The position numbers were made by a program, and so were the translations under genes. Shown in pieces: positions 1-10,600 of a stretch of 48,920 bases of DNA; the stretch's first letter is position 1; every line of letters begins with the position of its first letter. Origin of the DNA: Fragilaria crotonensis (Eukaryota; Bacillariophyta; Fragilariophyceae; Fragilariales; Fragilariaceae); assembly GCA_022925895.1 (NCBI GenBank), contig JAKSYS010000487.1:1-48920 (forward strand), written 5' to 3'. The notes under the pieces were generated by a model. The model was not told the origin of the DNA. It ran no database searches and worked only from the letters and a program-made list of their open reading frames with translations.

Positions 1-250
1 TTGCGTCGTGAAGTTGTATTATTGGTGGTCATTGCACAGTACTGTACGCTGGCTGTACTGTAGTCCCTGTTACGACTCTACATTGTACTCCAGTACCTCA
101 TACACTCACTCACTATAAGATGTACTCAAGTACTGTACAGTATGGTACTGTACGCTGTACTGTAGACTCCAGTACCTCATACACCTACAGTAATTGTACC
201 GCTCACATAATTCCTTGCTTCCAATTCTTTCCAATCAGCATATAACCATT
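1..250. other. GTAC-rich intergenic DNA
   Basis: No gene seen. The stretch is full of short overlapping GTAC/TACTGTAC units and CCAGTACCTCATAC-like words that recur. A TATAAC stretch lies just before the ATG at 251, but I have no evidence that it is a functional promoter. Confidence 0.5.
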
Positions 251-3200
251 ATGTCACACCCAAGTAAACATTCACTATCAACAAAGCCAGCTGCCATTGC
301 AGCAAGGAAAAGGCGCCAAACTTCGCAACCTGTCCCAAGAAGAAGGTGGTGACCCTGTAGCTGCCACACAGATGGCCGCCATCACCACCAGGAACCGTGA
401 GCAGAAGAGACAAACACGCCTGGAGCGCCTCCAGAGATCTCAAGAAGGTGACCCTGTTGCTGTCACACAGATGGCCACCATCACCAGGAACCGTGAGCAG
501 AAGAGACAAACACGCCTGGAGCGCCTCCAGAGATCTCAAGAAGGTGACCCTGTTGCTGTCACACAGATGGCTGCCATCACCACTCAGCACCAAGAGCAGA
601 TGAGACAAACACGCCTGGAGCGCCTCCAGAGATCTCAAGAAGGTGACCCTGTTGCTGCCACACAGATGGCTGCCATCACCACTCAGCACCAAGAGCAGAT
701 GAGACAAACACGTCTGGAGCGCCTCCAGAGATCTCAAGAAGGTGACCCTGTTGCTGCCACACAGATGGCTGCCATCACCACTCAGCACCAAGAGCAGATG
801 AGACAAACACGTCTGGAGCGCCTCCAGAGATCTCAAGAAGGTGACCCTGTAGCTGCCACACAGATGGCTGCCATCACCACTAGGAACCAAGAGCACATGA
901 GACAAACACGCCAAAGTTGCCAACGCACCAATGGCGCAGCCTATTCATCTGCTCCTGCTCCAGCACGTCATGTCCTTGGCCCATGCACAGTTGAATGTCA
1001 GGGCTGCTCTGCACTGCATTTTCCAAATGAATCAAGGTCTGAAAGGGGCTACTTTTCATCTTGCTGTGCCAAGGGCAAGGTATCTCTCCTCCCTCTTGAT
1101 CCCACACCAAATGTGTTGATGGATCTTTTCATGCACATGAATTGTTCATGCCACACATCCGTGCCTACAACTCTGCCTTGAGTTTTGCCTCAATAGGCGC
1201 TAATGTGGATGATGCTTTGATTGATAGGAGTTGTGGAATTTATACTTTCGCATTCATGGCTCAATGTACCACCGGTTAGGATCATTGCTCCCAGAACCTG
1301 GACAGCATCCTGCTTTTGCACAACTCTATTTCTATGACACTAACCATGAGGTGGACAATCGTTTACATCATTTGAATACCTTGGACAGGAATACTTTGGT
1401 TTTATTGCAGCAAATGATTCAGAATCAAAACCGGCTGTATGGATTATTCAAGCAAGCTCTTGATGAGGAAACCTTGGCCAGTAATACTGATGGTAATCAT
1501 GATGTTGAATTGCCTGGCCACAATGTTGCAATGCATATCCTGGATCAACCTGAATTGGACAACAGACGGTACAATGCACCAAGTTCCAGTGAGGTAGCTG
1601 TGATTCTTCCTGACGAAGGTTCAGGTAACCGTGATATTCGAGTATTGCTTGTGCTGGAGCAATTCAGTCAATCTCAGAGCTCCATCCCGACTATTCTCCA
1701 CTGGCATATGTACTCCTTTTTCCAACAGGCTCCCCAGGAGGCTGGCATCCTGGCATGATGCAAACTGGTCCAAATGCTACGACTCCACATTTGACAAGAT
1801 TAACTTGCCTCATGCATGCTGCATTTCGGCTTTTTACGACCTGCTGCTCAGTTCTCCAATCACCTTCACTTTGCAGGAAGCTGTTTCACCAATACATTGT
1901 GGACTGCTATGCCCAAGTGGAACAAGGCCGTCTTAATTTCATCCGTCTTAATCAACCAAGATTGCGTGCTGAACTTTATCAAGGCATTGCAGATGCTGTT
2001 GCTGGTGAGGATGTGACAAACACTCGACAGCTGGGGCGACGAATCATTCTGCCTTCATCTCACATTGAAGTGCAAGAAACATGCACCAGCTTTGCCAGGA
2101 TGCATTGGCAATTGTGCGCCGAATGGGCAAGCCAGACCTCTTTATTACAATGACAACCAATCCGCAGTGGCCAGAAGTTGTTGAAAACCTTCTTCCTGGC
2201 CAAACTGTAAATGACAGACCAGATTTGGTGGCACGAGTGTTCCATCTCAAATTTACAGAGATGATGATTGACCTCCAGAAGCGGCAAGTGCTTGGAAGGG
2301 TTGTGGCTGCTATCTACACCATCGAATTTCAGAAGCGAGGATTGCCGCATGCACATGTACTGGTCATTTTGGCAGAGAATGACAAACCGCGCACAGAATC
2401 TGACATTGACCATATTGTTTCAGCTGAGATCCCAGATGCATTGATAGATCCTGAACTTTTTGCAACTGTGAAGAGGTGTATGTTGCATGGGCCCTGTGGC
2501 ACCAAAGTTTCCCCCAATCGATGGAAAAATTTGAAGTGTTGTAATAGTTCTACAAAGCCAGCAGGTGAATGCAAGGACAAGTATCCCCGGCCCTTTCAAG
2601 ATGAGACAACACTCAATGATGATGGATTCCTCAATATCATCGACGTGATGATGGAAGGACTGTAACTGTTCGAGGAGCTGAGTTGGACAACCGCTGGGTT
2701 GTGCCATATAATTGCCATCTTACCAAGAAGTATGATTGTCATATCAATGTTGAGGTGTGCAATTCAGTGCAGGCCGTCAAGTACCTCTACAAGTATGTAT
2801 ACAAGGGACACGACCGTGCTGCAGTCCAGATGGGGGGAAGATGTTGATGAGATCAAGCTCTATCTTGATGGACGTTATGTCTCTGCATCAGAGGCATGCT
2901 GGCGCCTCTTCAGCCTTCGTCTACATTCAGAGAAGCCCAATGTGATGCGCCTAATGTTCCATCTTCCCAATCAGCAATCAGTGGTTTTTGAGGAAAATGA
3001 AAATGTTGCTCAAGTGCTTGCAAGAGGACCACCCTGTACACAATTGACTGCCTGGTTGGACCTCAATCGGCATGATCAGTATGCTCGCCAGTTCCTTTAT
3101 CATGACATCCCACAACACTACACATGGAAAAGTGCTGGTGTCGAGAAGTGCTGGGTACGACGCTCCAATCACCGGCAGACATTCCCCACTGTGTCTCGCC

Positions 3201-3355
3201 TCTACAGTGCTTCCCCTTCTTCTGGTGAGAGATACTTCCTGCGAAGGATGTTGACTGTAGTGAAAGGTGCAACAAGCTTTGAAGCTCTACACGAACCGTT
3301 GATGATGTACTTTGTCCAACATTTCAAGATGCCTGTCGTACATTGGGTCTTCTAG
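251..3355 (+). pseudogene. Helitron N-terminus and Rep (HUH) nuclease, frameshifted
   Basis: An ATG at 251 opens a basic leader (MSHPSKHS...), then the frame shifts into the repeat array (to 1181), then 1231-1758, 1755-2153, 2081-2665 and 2699-3355. Segment 1231-1758 holds the Helitron signature around YHRLGSLLPEPGQHP. Segment 2081-2665 has GKPDLFITMTTNPQWPEV and GLPHAHVLV, whose two histidines (about 2348-2356) are the metal-binding HxH of the rolling-circle Rep nuclease. The expected tyrosine motif KYLYKYVYKGHD is at about 2778-2815 in another frame from its neighbours. All key motifs survive, but they are spread over frames with a stop near 2665. Confidence 0.85.
340..902 (+). repeat. Tandem repeat, 99-bp unit (33 aa), about 5.7 copies
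   Basis: The word CAAACACGCC or CAAACACGTC recurs at 411, 507, 606, 705, 804 and 903, so the period is 99 bp with one 96-bp unit. The copies are nearly identical and keep frame, coding a charged helical unit around RLERLQRSQEGDP. The 96-bp unit has lost exactly one codon, so length changes have kept the frame. The array sits at the N-terminal end of the Helitron protein. Confidence 0.95.
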
Positions 3356-5174
3356 ATGATGATACTGAGTGGCATCGAGCCATGCAGGAAGCCACACAGA
3401 CACTCTCCCCAGCAAGGCTCAGAAGACTTTTTGCAATCATCCTCTTCAACTGTGATGTCTCTGACCCAAGGTCACTCTATGACTCTCACTGGGCTGCCCT
3501 GTCAGAAGACTATGCACACCGTCAACCCAGCCTTAGTGAACAACACCTGCAGGACCTCCTTGTGCGTAAACTTGATGCCCTTCTGGGGATAATGCACAGC
3601 CGTTCTGTATTCGAATGGATACCATCCCTCCGCACACTTCTGGTTGAGGAGCATGGGAGTGCCATGGACAACAATTCAGTCAACCATTTGTTAGAATTGC
3701 AGCTGTCATCATCCAACACTGATATTCAACAGCAGCTGGATCGCCTCCCTCTCCTGAATCTTGAACAGCGTGCTATTTTTGATGCTGTACTTGCTTCTGT
3801 GAACAACAATGCTGGTACTGAAAATCAGAAAAATGTTTATTTTGTTGATGGACCTGCAGGCTCAGGTAAGACGGAGTTGTTCAGGATGATCCTTGCCAAG
3901 GTGCGCAGTGAAGGGAAGGTTGCCTTGCAACGGCCATATCAGGCATTGCTGCCTCAAACTTTGCCCCTTTGGGCCGTACTCTGCACTATATATCCGGGCT
4001 TCCAATTCAATTATATGAAACATCCATGTGCAACCTATCAAAAGAGAAGGCAGAAGTTATGAAGGTTGCAAAGATTTTGATCATTGATGAGATCACAATG
4101 CTTAAGGGTGTTGGTCTTGATGTTCTTTCACAGTCTCTTTGTGATTTACTTGAACGTAATGATGCTCCTTTGGTGGCTTGGTTGTCGTCATGGGTGGTGA
4201 CTTTCGTCAAGTGCTTCCCATACTACGCCATGCTGGAAGAGCTACCACTGTGCATTCAACTGTCCTACAATCCAAAGTCTGGCAAACATCATCTGTGAAT
4301 GTAATGCAACTCTCTGAAAATATGCGATTGCGAATGGACTTACAGAACACAAATGCTAACCCAGAGTTCCAAGAAGTACTTTCCCATTTTGCATCTTTCC
4401 TGTTGAGGATCGGCGAGGATATGGAGCCTTCCCAATAAATCTACCATCTTATATATTCCAGCCTCAGGATACAAACGAACTGGTTGAGCATGTGTTTGAT
4501 GATTTTTCTTCCAATGAACCAGCCTATTGGTCTGAACGTGCTATTCTATGTCCTAAAACAAAGATGTTCAAAGAATCAATGATATGGTAACCTCAAGGCT
4601 ACCTCATGATGAACATGTGTTTCTCAGTATTGACAACATCATATCTGAGGAACCTAATGATCCTGCACATACCCTCTATCCTCCTGAATTCCTGAACTCT
4701 TTGGAGCTATCTGGCCTTCCACCACATTGCCTCACTCTGAAAAAGGCATGTTGGTCATGCTGCTCGAAACCTATCAAGCACACTCAGCAATGGCACCCGC
4801 CTCATTGTTCGCGTATCTCACAGTCTGTCCTCCAGTGTTTGATTCCTACCACTGCAGAAATTGTGGACATACCACGGATTGCTCTCCTATCACCTCAAGA
4901 TGAGCTGCCATTTGTCTTCAAACGACGTCAGTTTCCAGTTCAACCAGCATATGCAATGACGATCAACAAGAGTCAAGGTCAAACATTGCGAAGAGTTGGC
5001 ATTTTCTTGCCACAAGGTGTATTTGCACATGGCCAGCTTTACGTTGCTCTCTCAAGAGTTCGTAACCCACATGATCTTTTCATATTTACTGATGGTCATC
5101 TTCTGCACAACATTGTTTATAAGGAGGTCCTGATATCAAAACTGTGCCCTCAGTATCATCAACAGGATTTGTAA
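3343..5174 (+). pseudogene. Helitron PIF1-like helicase domain, frameshifted
   Basis: This is an SF1B helicase of the PIF1 family, fused after Rep in Helitrons, where it would unwind the displaced strand. Visible motifs are Walker A GPAGSGKT at about 3851-3874, Walker B LIIDEITM at about 4078-4100, GGDFRQVLP at about 4193-4220, YAMTINKSQGQTL at about 4950-4990 and HGQLYVALSRVR at about 5029-5063. They lie in frames 3343-4062, 3969-4298, 4178-4438 and 4584-5174, so at least three frame breaks occur. The gap at 4439-4583 also carries in-frame remains. Confidence 0.88.
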
Positions 5175-5313
5175 ACAACTTCAATACTGTGTATTTTGGC
5201 AATCTAAATTAGCAAATTTCTATGAATTTGTCACTTTTTTCCTCATCTAATTGTGTTGTAAAACACATCATTTGCAGCACGCTTGCCACTACACACAACC
5301 GTGCACAACCCAT

Positions 5314-5409
5314 ACCGTACATGTATTCCAAAAGTCCGACCAATTGGGAGGCGTGGGTTTTTTCGTTTTTACCGTACACGTATTCCAAAAGTCCGACCAA
5401 TTGGGAGGC
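5314..5409. repeat. 39-bp direct repeat, two copies
   Basis: Bases 5314-5352 and 5371-5409 are the same 39-bp word (core CCAAAAGTCCGACCAATTGG) with one difference, T to C. They are separated by an 18-bp T-rich spacer. They lie between the end of the Helitron coding remains and the MITE at 5429. They may belong to the Helitron 3' region, but I see no clear Helitron end. Confidence 0.9.
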
Positions 5410-5428
5410 ACCCACTAGTCATAAATAA

Positions 5429-6090
5429 GAGCATGTCTTATCATGGGGTTACGTGAGTCCCGAATCGAAAAAAAATCAAAAAAGCAAGTCTTATGGGAGG
5501 GTATAAGTCATTTTTTAGGATCTTGAATTTGACCCCCTGGGGTCTATTTTTTAATCCCGGGTCTAAATTCAGCGAATTTGACCCCAGGGTCAAAGTTTAG
5601 ACCCCTCGGGGTCTAAATCATCTACGCGTTTCCTACGCCATGTATATACCACTATCCCCTTTTTTTTCGGCACGAATTCTGCTCGTCAAGGCACGGCGTC
5701 GATGTCACACATCAATACATATGCATACGACTATTACTACTACTGCATACACAACAATGTCACCTCCATAACGCATTCTCAGGAGCAGAGATGTGAGCAC
5801 TTCTGTTGATTTTGTTCCATTGTCTTTCCACAATGCTCACCCCATGGTCATCAGTCTCCTGTGGGTGTGATTTGCTTCAAATTTGCCGTGGCAATGTTGT
5901 CGTTGTTGACGAGTGACGAGTATAGAAGGGGAGCTCGATTCTTGATTTTACCATACTGTTCTTCAAAAGGGTTTGAGTTATCAAGTTAAAAATGATAAGA
6001 CTTGCTTTTTTTCGTTCGACGTGGAGGATCTAAAATTTAGACCCCAGGGGTTAAAATGTCAAAAATTTAACCCTATGATAAGACTTGCTC
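5429..6090. mobile_element. PIF/Harbinger-like MITE 1, 662 bp, TSD TAA
   Basis: The first 23 bases (from GAGCATGTCTTATCAT) are the inverse of the last 23 (6068-6090) with two mismatches. Both sides are flanked by TAA (5426-5428 and 6091-6093). A 3-bp TWA target duplication and GAGCAT-type ends fit the PIF/Harbinger superfamily. A second inner inverted pair (about 5477-5497 and 5993-6011, GCAAGTCTTAT) lies inside, along with several CCCCTGGGG/CCCCAGGGG palindromes. There is no transposase ORF, so it would need one in trans. Confidence 0.85.
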
Positions 6091-6093
6091 TAA

Positions 6094-6834
6094 TAACAGA
6101 CACACACCCCTACGCGGATCGCGGATTTGGTTTAGTTTTGACGAATGTATGCTGTACTGTACTCGAGTGCTCGAGTACCGTATTACCTTCGGCTGAGTAG
6201 CACTGGAGTATTGTACTAGCTGCATACATACAGATACCAGGAACAATGTTCGAAGTTCGAAGGATCCATGAAATACAGTACCAGGTACGCGTATAGTACG
6301 TCGTATGTGCCTAACTGGTACTTGTACCTTGTACTCCCGGTACAAGTAGTACTACTAAATGTACATGTATGAGTACTCATAATTAAAGAGGTTCTTCAGA
6401 AGTACGGTAGCACGTCATGCTACTGGAGTACAGTTTACTGGCATAGACACATTCCGTCGCATCTCGCTTGCTGGCCTAATACTCGTTGTAGTACTCCGAG
6501 TACAAGTACTTGATTCTACCACTCACTGTGTGCAGTAATCCGCCAACTCCGACTACTCTTTATCCCCACTCTCACTCCAACTCTTTATCACCTCTTTCAC
6601 ACCAACGACAGGCTGTTCATCACGTCTGTCATCACTCGTCCATCCGAACACAATTCCAAATCAGAGGTCGCATTCCACAGTCCGCATTAAGGACAAGGAC
6701 GCCACAGTACGCCATACCTTACGTATACGTACTTCGAGCATCTGTTGACTGTTGAGTACTCCAGTGGTAGTATTCCATTGAAACGCTAGATTAAGTGGCT
6801 TACAAGTCGTTTCATTCTCATCGCTCATCCAACC
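6094..6834. other. Intergenic, GTAC-rich, no gene seen
   Basis: Many GTAC, AGTACT and GGTACC words occur, and no convincing coding potential on either strand. It must hold the promoter of the LYR-motif gene that starts at 6835, but I see no clear element. Confidence 0.4.
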
Positions 6835-7307
6835 ATGTCTGTTCCATCCGGTGTTCAACGCACTTCACTTCAGGTATGTGCTTTCATTGCAAATCTCACG
6901 AACGACACTCATCATGACCTTTTGTCTGACAATTAGATTTTCTTCTCGTCTCATGAATCCGACGGACGTGGTTGCCGTTGTCATTATCGTTTGTTTCTTT
7001 TTCGGTAAAGCTCTTCCGCGATTGCCTTCGACTTGTCCGACACGTGGCTCCCGGTCGTTCCGCAAAAAGTCTGGCGCTTCGAACCACCGTTCGGACACAA
7101 TTTGAACTTGGTCGACGCGAGACGGACCCTCACGCCATTGAGGTACTGAAGGCCAACGCAATTAGAGCTCTCAGCAATTACATGCTCTATGAGAGTGGAT
7201 CAAGAGATGCTACTATGAAAAAGGCAATGGACAAATATCATCATACAGCGGTATCGAAAGCGAAACAAGCGAATAGTGATGAGCGCGACAGCGCAGGCGA
7301 AGTATGA
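6835..7307 (+). CDS. LYR-motif (complex 1 LYR-like) protein, 2 exons
   Basis: Exon 1 is only 13 codons (6835-6873, MSVPSGVQRTSLQ) and ends at CAG before GTATGT. Exon 2 is 7011-7307. Spliced, the junction reads SLQLFRDCLRLVRHVAPG and the protein is 111 aa. LYR proteins are small basic helical proteins, mostly mitochondrial, that bind acyl-carrier protein and help iron-sulfur or respiratory-complex assembly. Here the signature is LFR rather than LYR. A helical core around TDPHAIEVLKANAIRALSNY follows, and the C-terminus is Lys/Asp-rich. The start was chosen because splicing it gives the motif at its usual position near the N-terminus. Which LYRM subfamily it belongs to cannot be told by eye. 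Confidence 0.75.
6874..7010 (+). other. Intron of the LYR-motif gene, 137 bp
   Basis: The donor is CAG|GTATGT and the acceptor is a T-rich tract followed by GTAAAG|CTCTTC. Removing it keeps the frame (phase 0) and joins the 13-codon first exon to LFRDCLRLV. An earlier AG at about 6935 (CAATTAG) would put exon 2 into a frame that stops at 7006, so it was not used. Confidence 0.7.
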
Positions 7308-7653
7308 AACAAAAGCGTCGCGCCGCCCTACCTGATGCGACAGCACTCCCTTGGCATTTGCTCATACAATGGAAGGCATCGGAGCATCTCAACAAACCCT
7401 GAGGCGTGTCCCTCCCTAACGTGTATCATTACGAGATGGGATAATGAGCGCGCTTCTGCCACACGAACGCGATGTGTAACTTCTTCCAGACATTGCTTGT
7501 CTAGTGCCCTTCGTGGTACGGTAGACCAAGTTGACTGTCTGTCCGGTTTCTTGACTTTCGGTTAAGTTCTCTAGGTATCATCCTATTACGCTCAGTCGTT
7601 TACATATTGCCGCTGCTGAAAACCATGTCTATGTTAGAAATCGAGAGTGTTGG
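7308..7653. other. Intergenic between convergent genes
   Basis: This 346-bp stretch separates the stop of the LYR-motif gene (plus) from the stop of the TPR gene (minus), so it should hold both 3' ends. An open frame on the plus strand (7335-7565) has no recognisable features and is not called. Confidence 0.4.
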
Positions 7654-10600
7654 CTAATTACGTTGAGTGTCGTCCAAAAAGGCTTCAGCCATGTTGATGT
7701 TTCCGATAGTGACTGCCACTAGATGATCTTCATCGCTGAATCCTGCCTCTCTGTATGACACAACTGCTCGTCTCCAATGTTCCAATGCAGATTCAAAGTC
7801 TTGCTGTTTGCCCAAGACAGTGCCCATGTTGTGCAGGGTCTGAGCAACTTCCACCGACGCTTCACCCAAGTGTTGCGCCCTGATCTGGTGTGATACCCGG
7901 TAACATTCCATGGCCTTGTCCAACTCGTTGGTTTCGCTGAATATCACGCCCATGGCGAAGAGAGATGTGCCCACGTCAATGTGATCCTTGCCTAACTTGA
8001 GGGTACGGATCCTCAAGACTTCCTTTATACTTTGCAATGCCTTTTCCAGATTTGGCAGGTTCATGTACAGGCTGCAAATTTTGTCAAGAGATTGAGCCAC
8101 ACTCAAATCGTCCGGTCCCAACAGCCGACGGCGTAATCGGAATGCCTCCTTGTGGTACTTCATTGACTCTTGGTATGCATGTTTAGCGCCGTACGCGACA
8201 CCCAAAAGGTACAGAGCGTTGGCCACCGGCACTTGGTCTTCCCCCAATAACGCTCGATATAAAATCAGGGCGGATGACAAATTTGATAGCGCGGAATCGA
8301 ACCGACCCAACTCGTGTTCGGCAGTTCCAATTTCTAAAAGAATGTCGCACACCACCTCATCGTCGCCGACAGATGTTCGACGCGCGCGAAGGTAGGATTG
8401 GAAGGCCTGCAAGGCTTCTTCGTATTCATTCTTCACTGCATGGCATCGACCAATCTCAAGGTCGATTTCCTGTACTTCCAGATGATTGTCGCCCAAATGA
8501 TGTTGTTTGGTCAATCGAGCTTGTTCAAAGTACATGGTTGCCTCGTCGGGACTGTTGAGTTTATTGCAGGTACGTCCCAAGGACAAGACTGCATTGGCCA
8601 CATCGAGATGGTTCTCGCCCAACTGAGCTACCATGACTTCAACACTTTCACGGAAATAGTCCTCCGCTCGGCGATAATCACCTCGTGCAAAATAAATCTC
8701 ACCGAGACCGTGATTCACCTTCGCCACATCCAAATCATTGCCATCGTGGCGTGACTTGTGTGCCTTGAGACATCTTTCGTAGTGATCCTGCGCCTTATCA
8801 AATTCAAGTGTCAACGTATAAACCCTACCAAGGTGTTGATGGGCATCAGCACACAACATGCCAAAGTCCCCAGCGTTGTCTTGGAAAATGCTCAAAGCGT
8901 CCTGGAACACGCCAATGGCTTCGGCGTACATCTTCTTCTCGACAAGAATATTTCCGTTCAAAACCAAACACTCACCAATCTTCTCATGCCGTGGGTCTAA
9001 CACGAGACTACGTATTCTCAACGCTTCGCCAAAACACTTCTCGGCAACATCTACCTGTCCCAATCTGATTTGAAGAACACCAGCATCAATCAAGATATCG
9101 GCTATCACCAAGTCATCACGTCCAGTACTCTTTTTCCGAATCTTGGTGGCCGCTTGGAACGACGCGAGTGCCTCATGATAAGACTTTTGATCGCGTTGCA
9201 GCTTTCCAATGCGATAGTGCATGTCGGCAACCGATTCATGCTCGGCTCCAAAGAATCGTGCTCGAACTTTCAACGATCGATTGAAGTAGTCCAGCGCCTT
9301 GGTGATGCATTGCTTTCGTTCGCATTTAAGACCGAGCTGTTCGTATATATGGGCTATCTTGACACCCTCGCCACGTCTGGTCTTGTAGATGTTAAGAGCC
9401 GCATTAAGGCAGAGAGCACCTTCTTCTTCTTCACCAATGTGCATGTAGATCGATCCGAGCTGTTCCAGCGTTTCAGCAATCGACGGATGGTGTTTGTGCA
9501 ACCTCAGGCGCTTTATTCGAAGTGAGGCATCGAAGTTTTCCCGAGCCGAGGCAATATCATGCTGATTGCGATTGATTTTTGCAATGCAATGTAGCGAGTA
9601 TGCAACTTCGACACTGTCACAACCGAGTGCATTTTTACGGAGAGCCAGAGCCTCCTTGTAACTCTTCATTGCTCCATCATTACTGCCCTGTGCCACAAGC
9701 ACGTTACCAATGTTGTGGAGCGTTTGAGCGACGGATACATCGTTCTTCCAAAGCTGCATTCGCTTGATGCGAAGGGCCTCATCGTAATACGTCCGTGCTT
9801 CATTAAAATCGCCAGATTTGGCTGAGCAGTTTCCCATATTGTGTAAGGTTTCGGCGACATCAACATGACCCTCACCGAGACACTTCTTTCTCATTTCAAG
9901 AGCTTGCTCAAACGCTGCCATGGAGTCGCCATACTTCTGCCTCTTCGCGAAGGAAATACCCATCAAATTCAGAACCTGGCCAGCTTTGACATCATCTCCA
10001 GATGAGTTTCTTATTTCAAGGGCCTTGTCAAAACACCTATCACACTTTGAATAAATATGGATTGTATCGTATAGGTGCCCCATTTTCAAGAGGATTGACG
10101 AGATTTCATCTTTCTCCACTTCAGGAGTGTTCGACGTCTTGAGCTGAATACGCAGAATGTCGAGGATATCTTCATACGATCGAATCAGAGTCATAGTTTG
10201 CTCTTTGTTCAATGGGGACGCTTTGACAGCTGACGATCGAAGGTCGTTAGATCGGCGGAAGACTTTCAGCGCTGTCGCAACGTCGCCCATCGACTTGTAT
10301 ACGTTTCCAATACAGGAAATGGTATCGCAAACATCTGCGTGCTGGTCACCAAGAGCAGCGCGTCGAATCTTCAGACATTTTCGGTAGTAACGCAGACTGC
10401 GCTCGAAGTCGTGCCCATCGTCATGGAGGACAGCAATATTGTGAAGAATTTCCGCAACTTCAAGAGAGTCTGGGCCAAATATCTCTTCTTTGGCATCACG
10501 GGCAGTGTCAAAGTATTTCTTGGCCTTCCCTGGCTGATCGCGCTCTCGATACACCTTCCCTATCCAACACAGGGTTTCAGCTGTTTTTTCATCATAATTC

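Larger units (their letters stand above)
251..5174 (+). mobile_element. Degenerate autonomous Helitron (RepHel)
   Basis: The translated segments, in order, give the standard Helitron layout. They are a basic N-terminus with 33-residue repeats, a Cys-rich segment (CTVECQGC ... CCAKGKV), the conserved FRIHGSMYHRLGSLLPEPG block, the Rep nuclease with its HxH motif, the KYLYKYVYKGHD tyrosine region, and a PIF1-like helicase. The reading frame changes at least eight times (near 1.2, 1.7, 2.1, 2.67, 3.35, 3.95, 4.18 and 4.5 kb), so this copy is not expected to make a full protein. I could not place the TC and CTRR ends, so the limits given are those of the coding remains. Helitrons move by rolling-circle replication in the nucleus. 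Confidence 0.9.

Noticed and set aside
340..902. CRISPR-like array
   Set aside because: The 99-bp units are contiguous coding repeats without spacers, and the window is eukaryotic.
249..923. 224-aa minus-strand frame with SHLLLVLSGDGSHLC repeats
   Set aside because: It is the antisense of the Helitron repeat array; the sense frame has the basic, helical repeats typical of the element and joins known domains.
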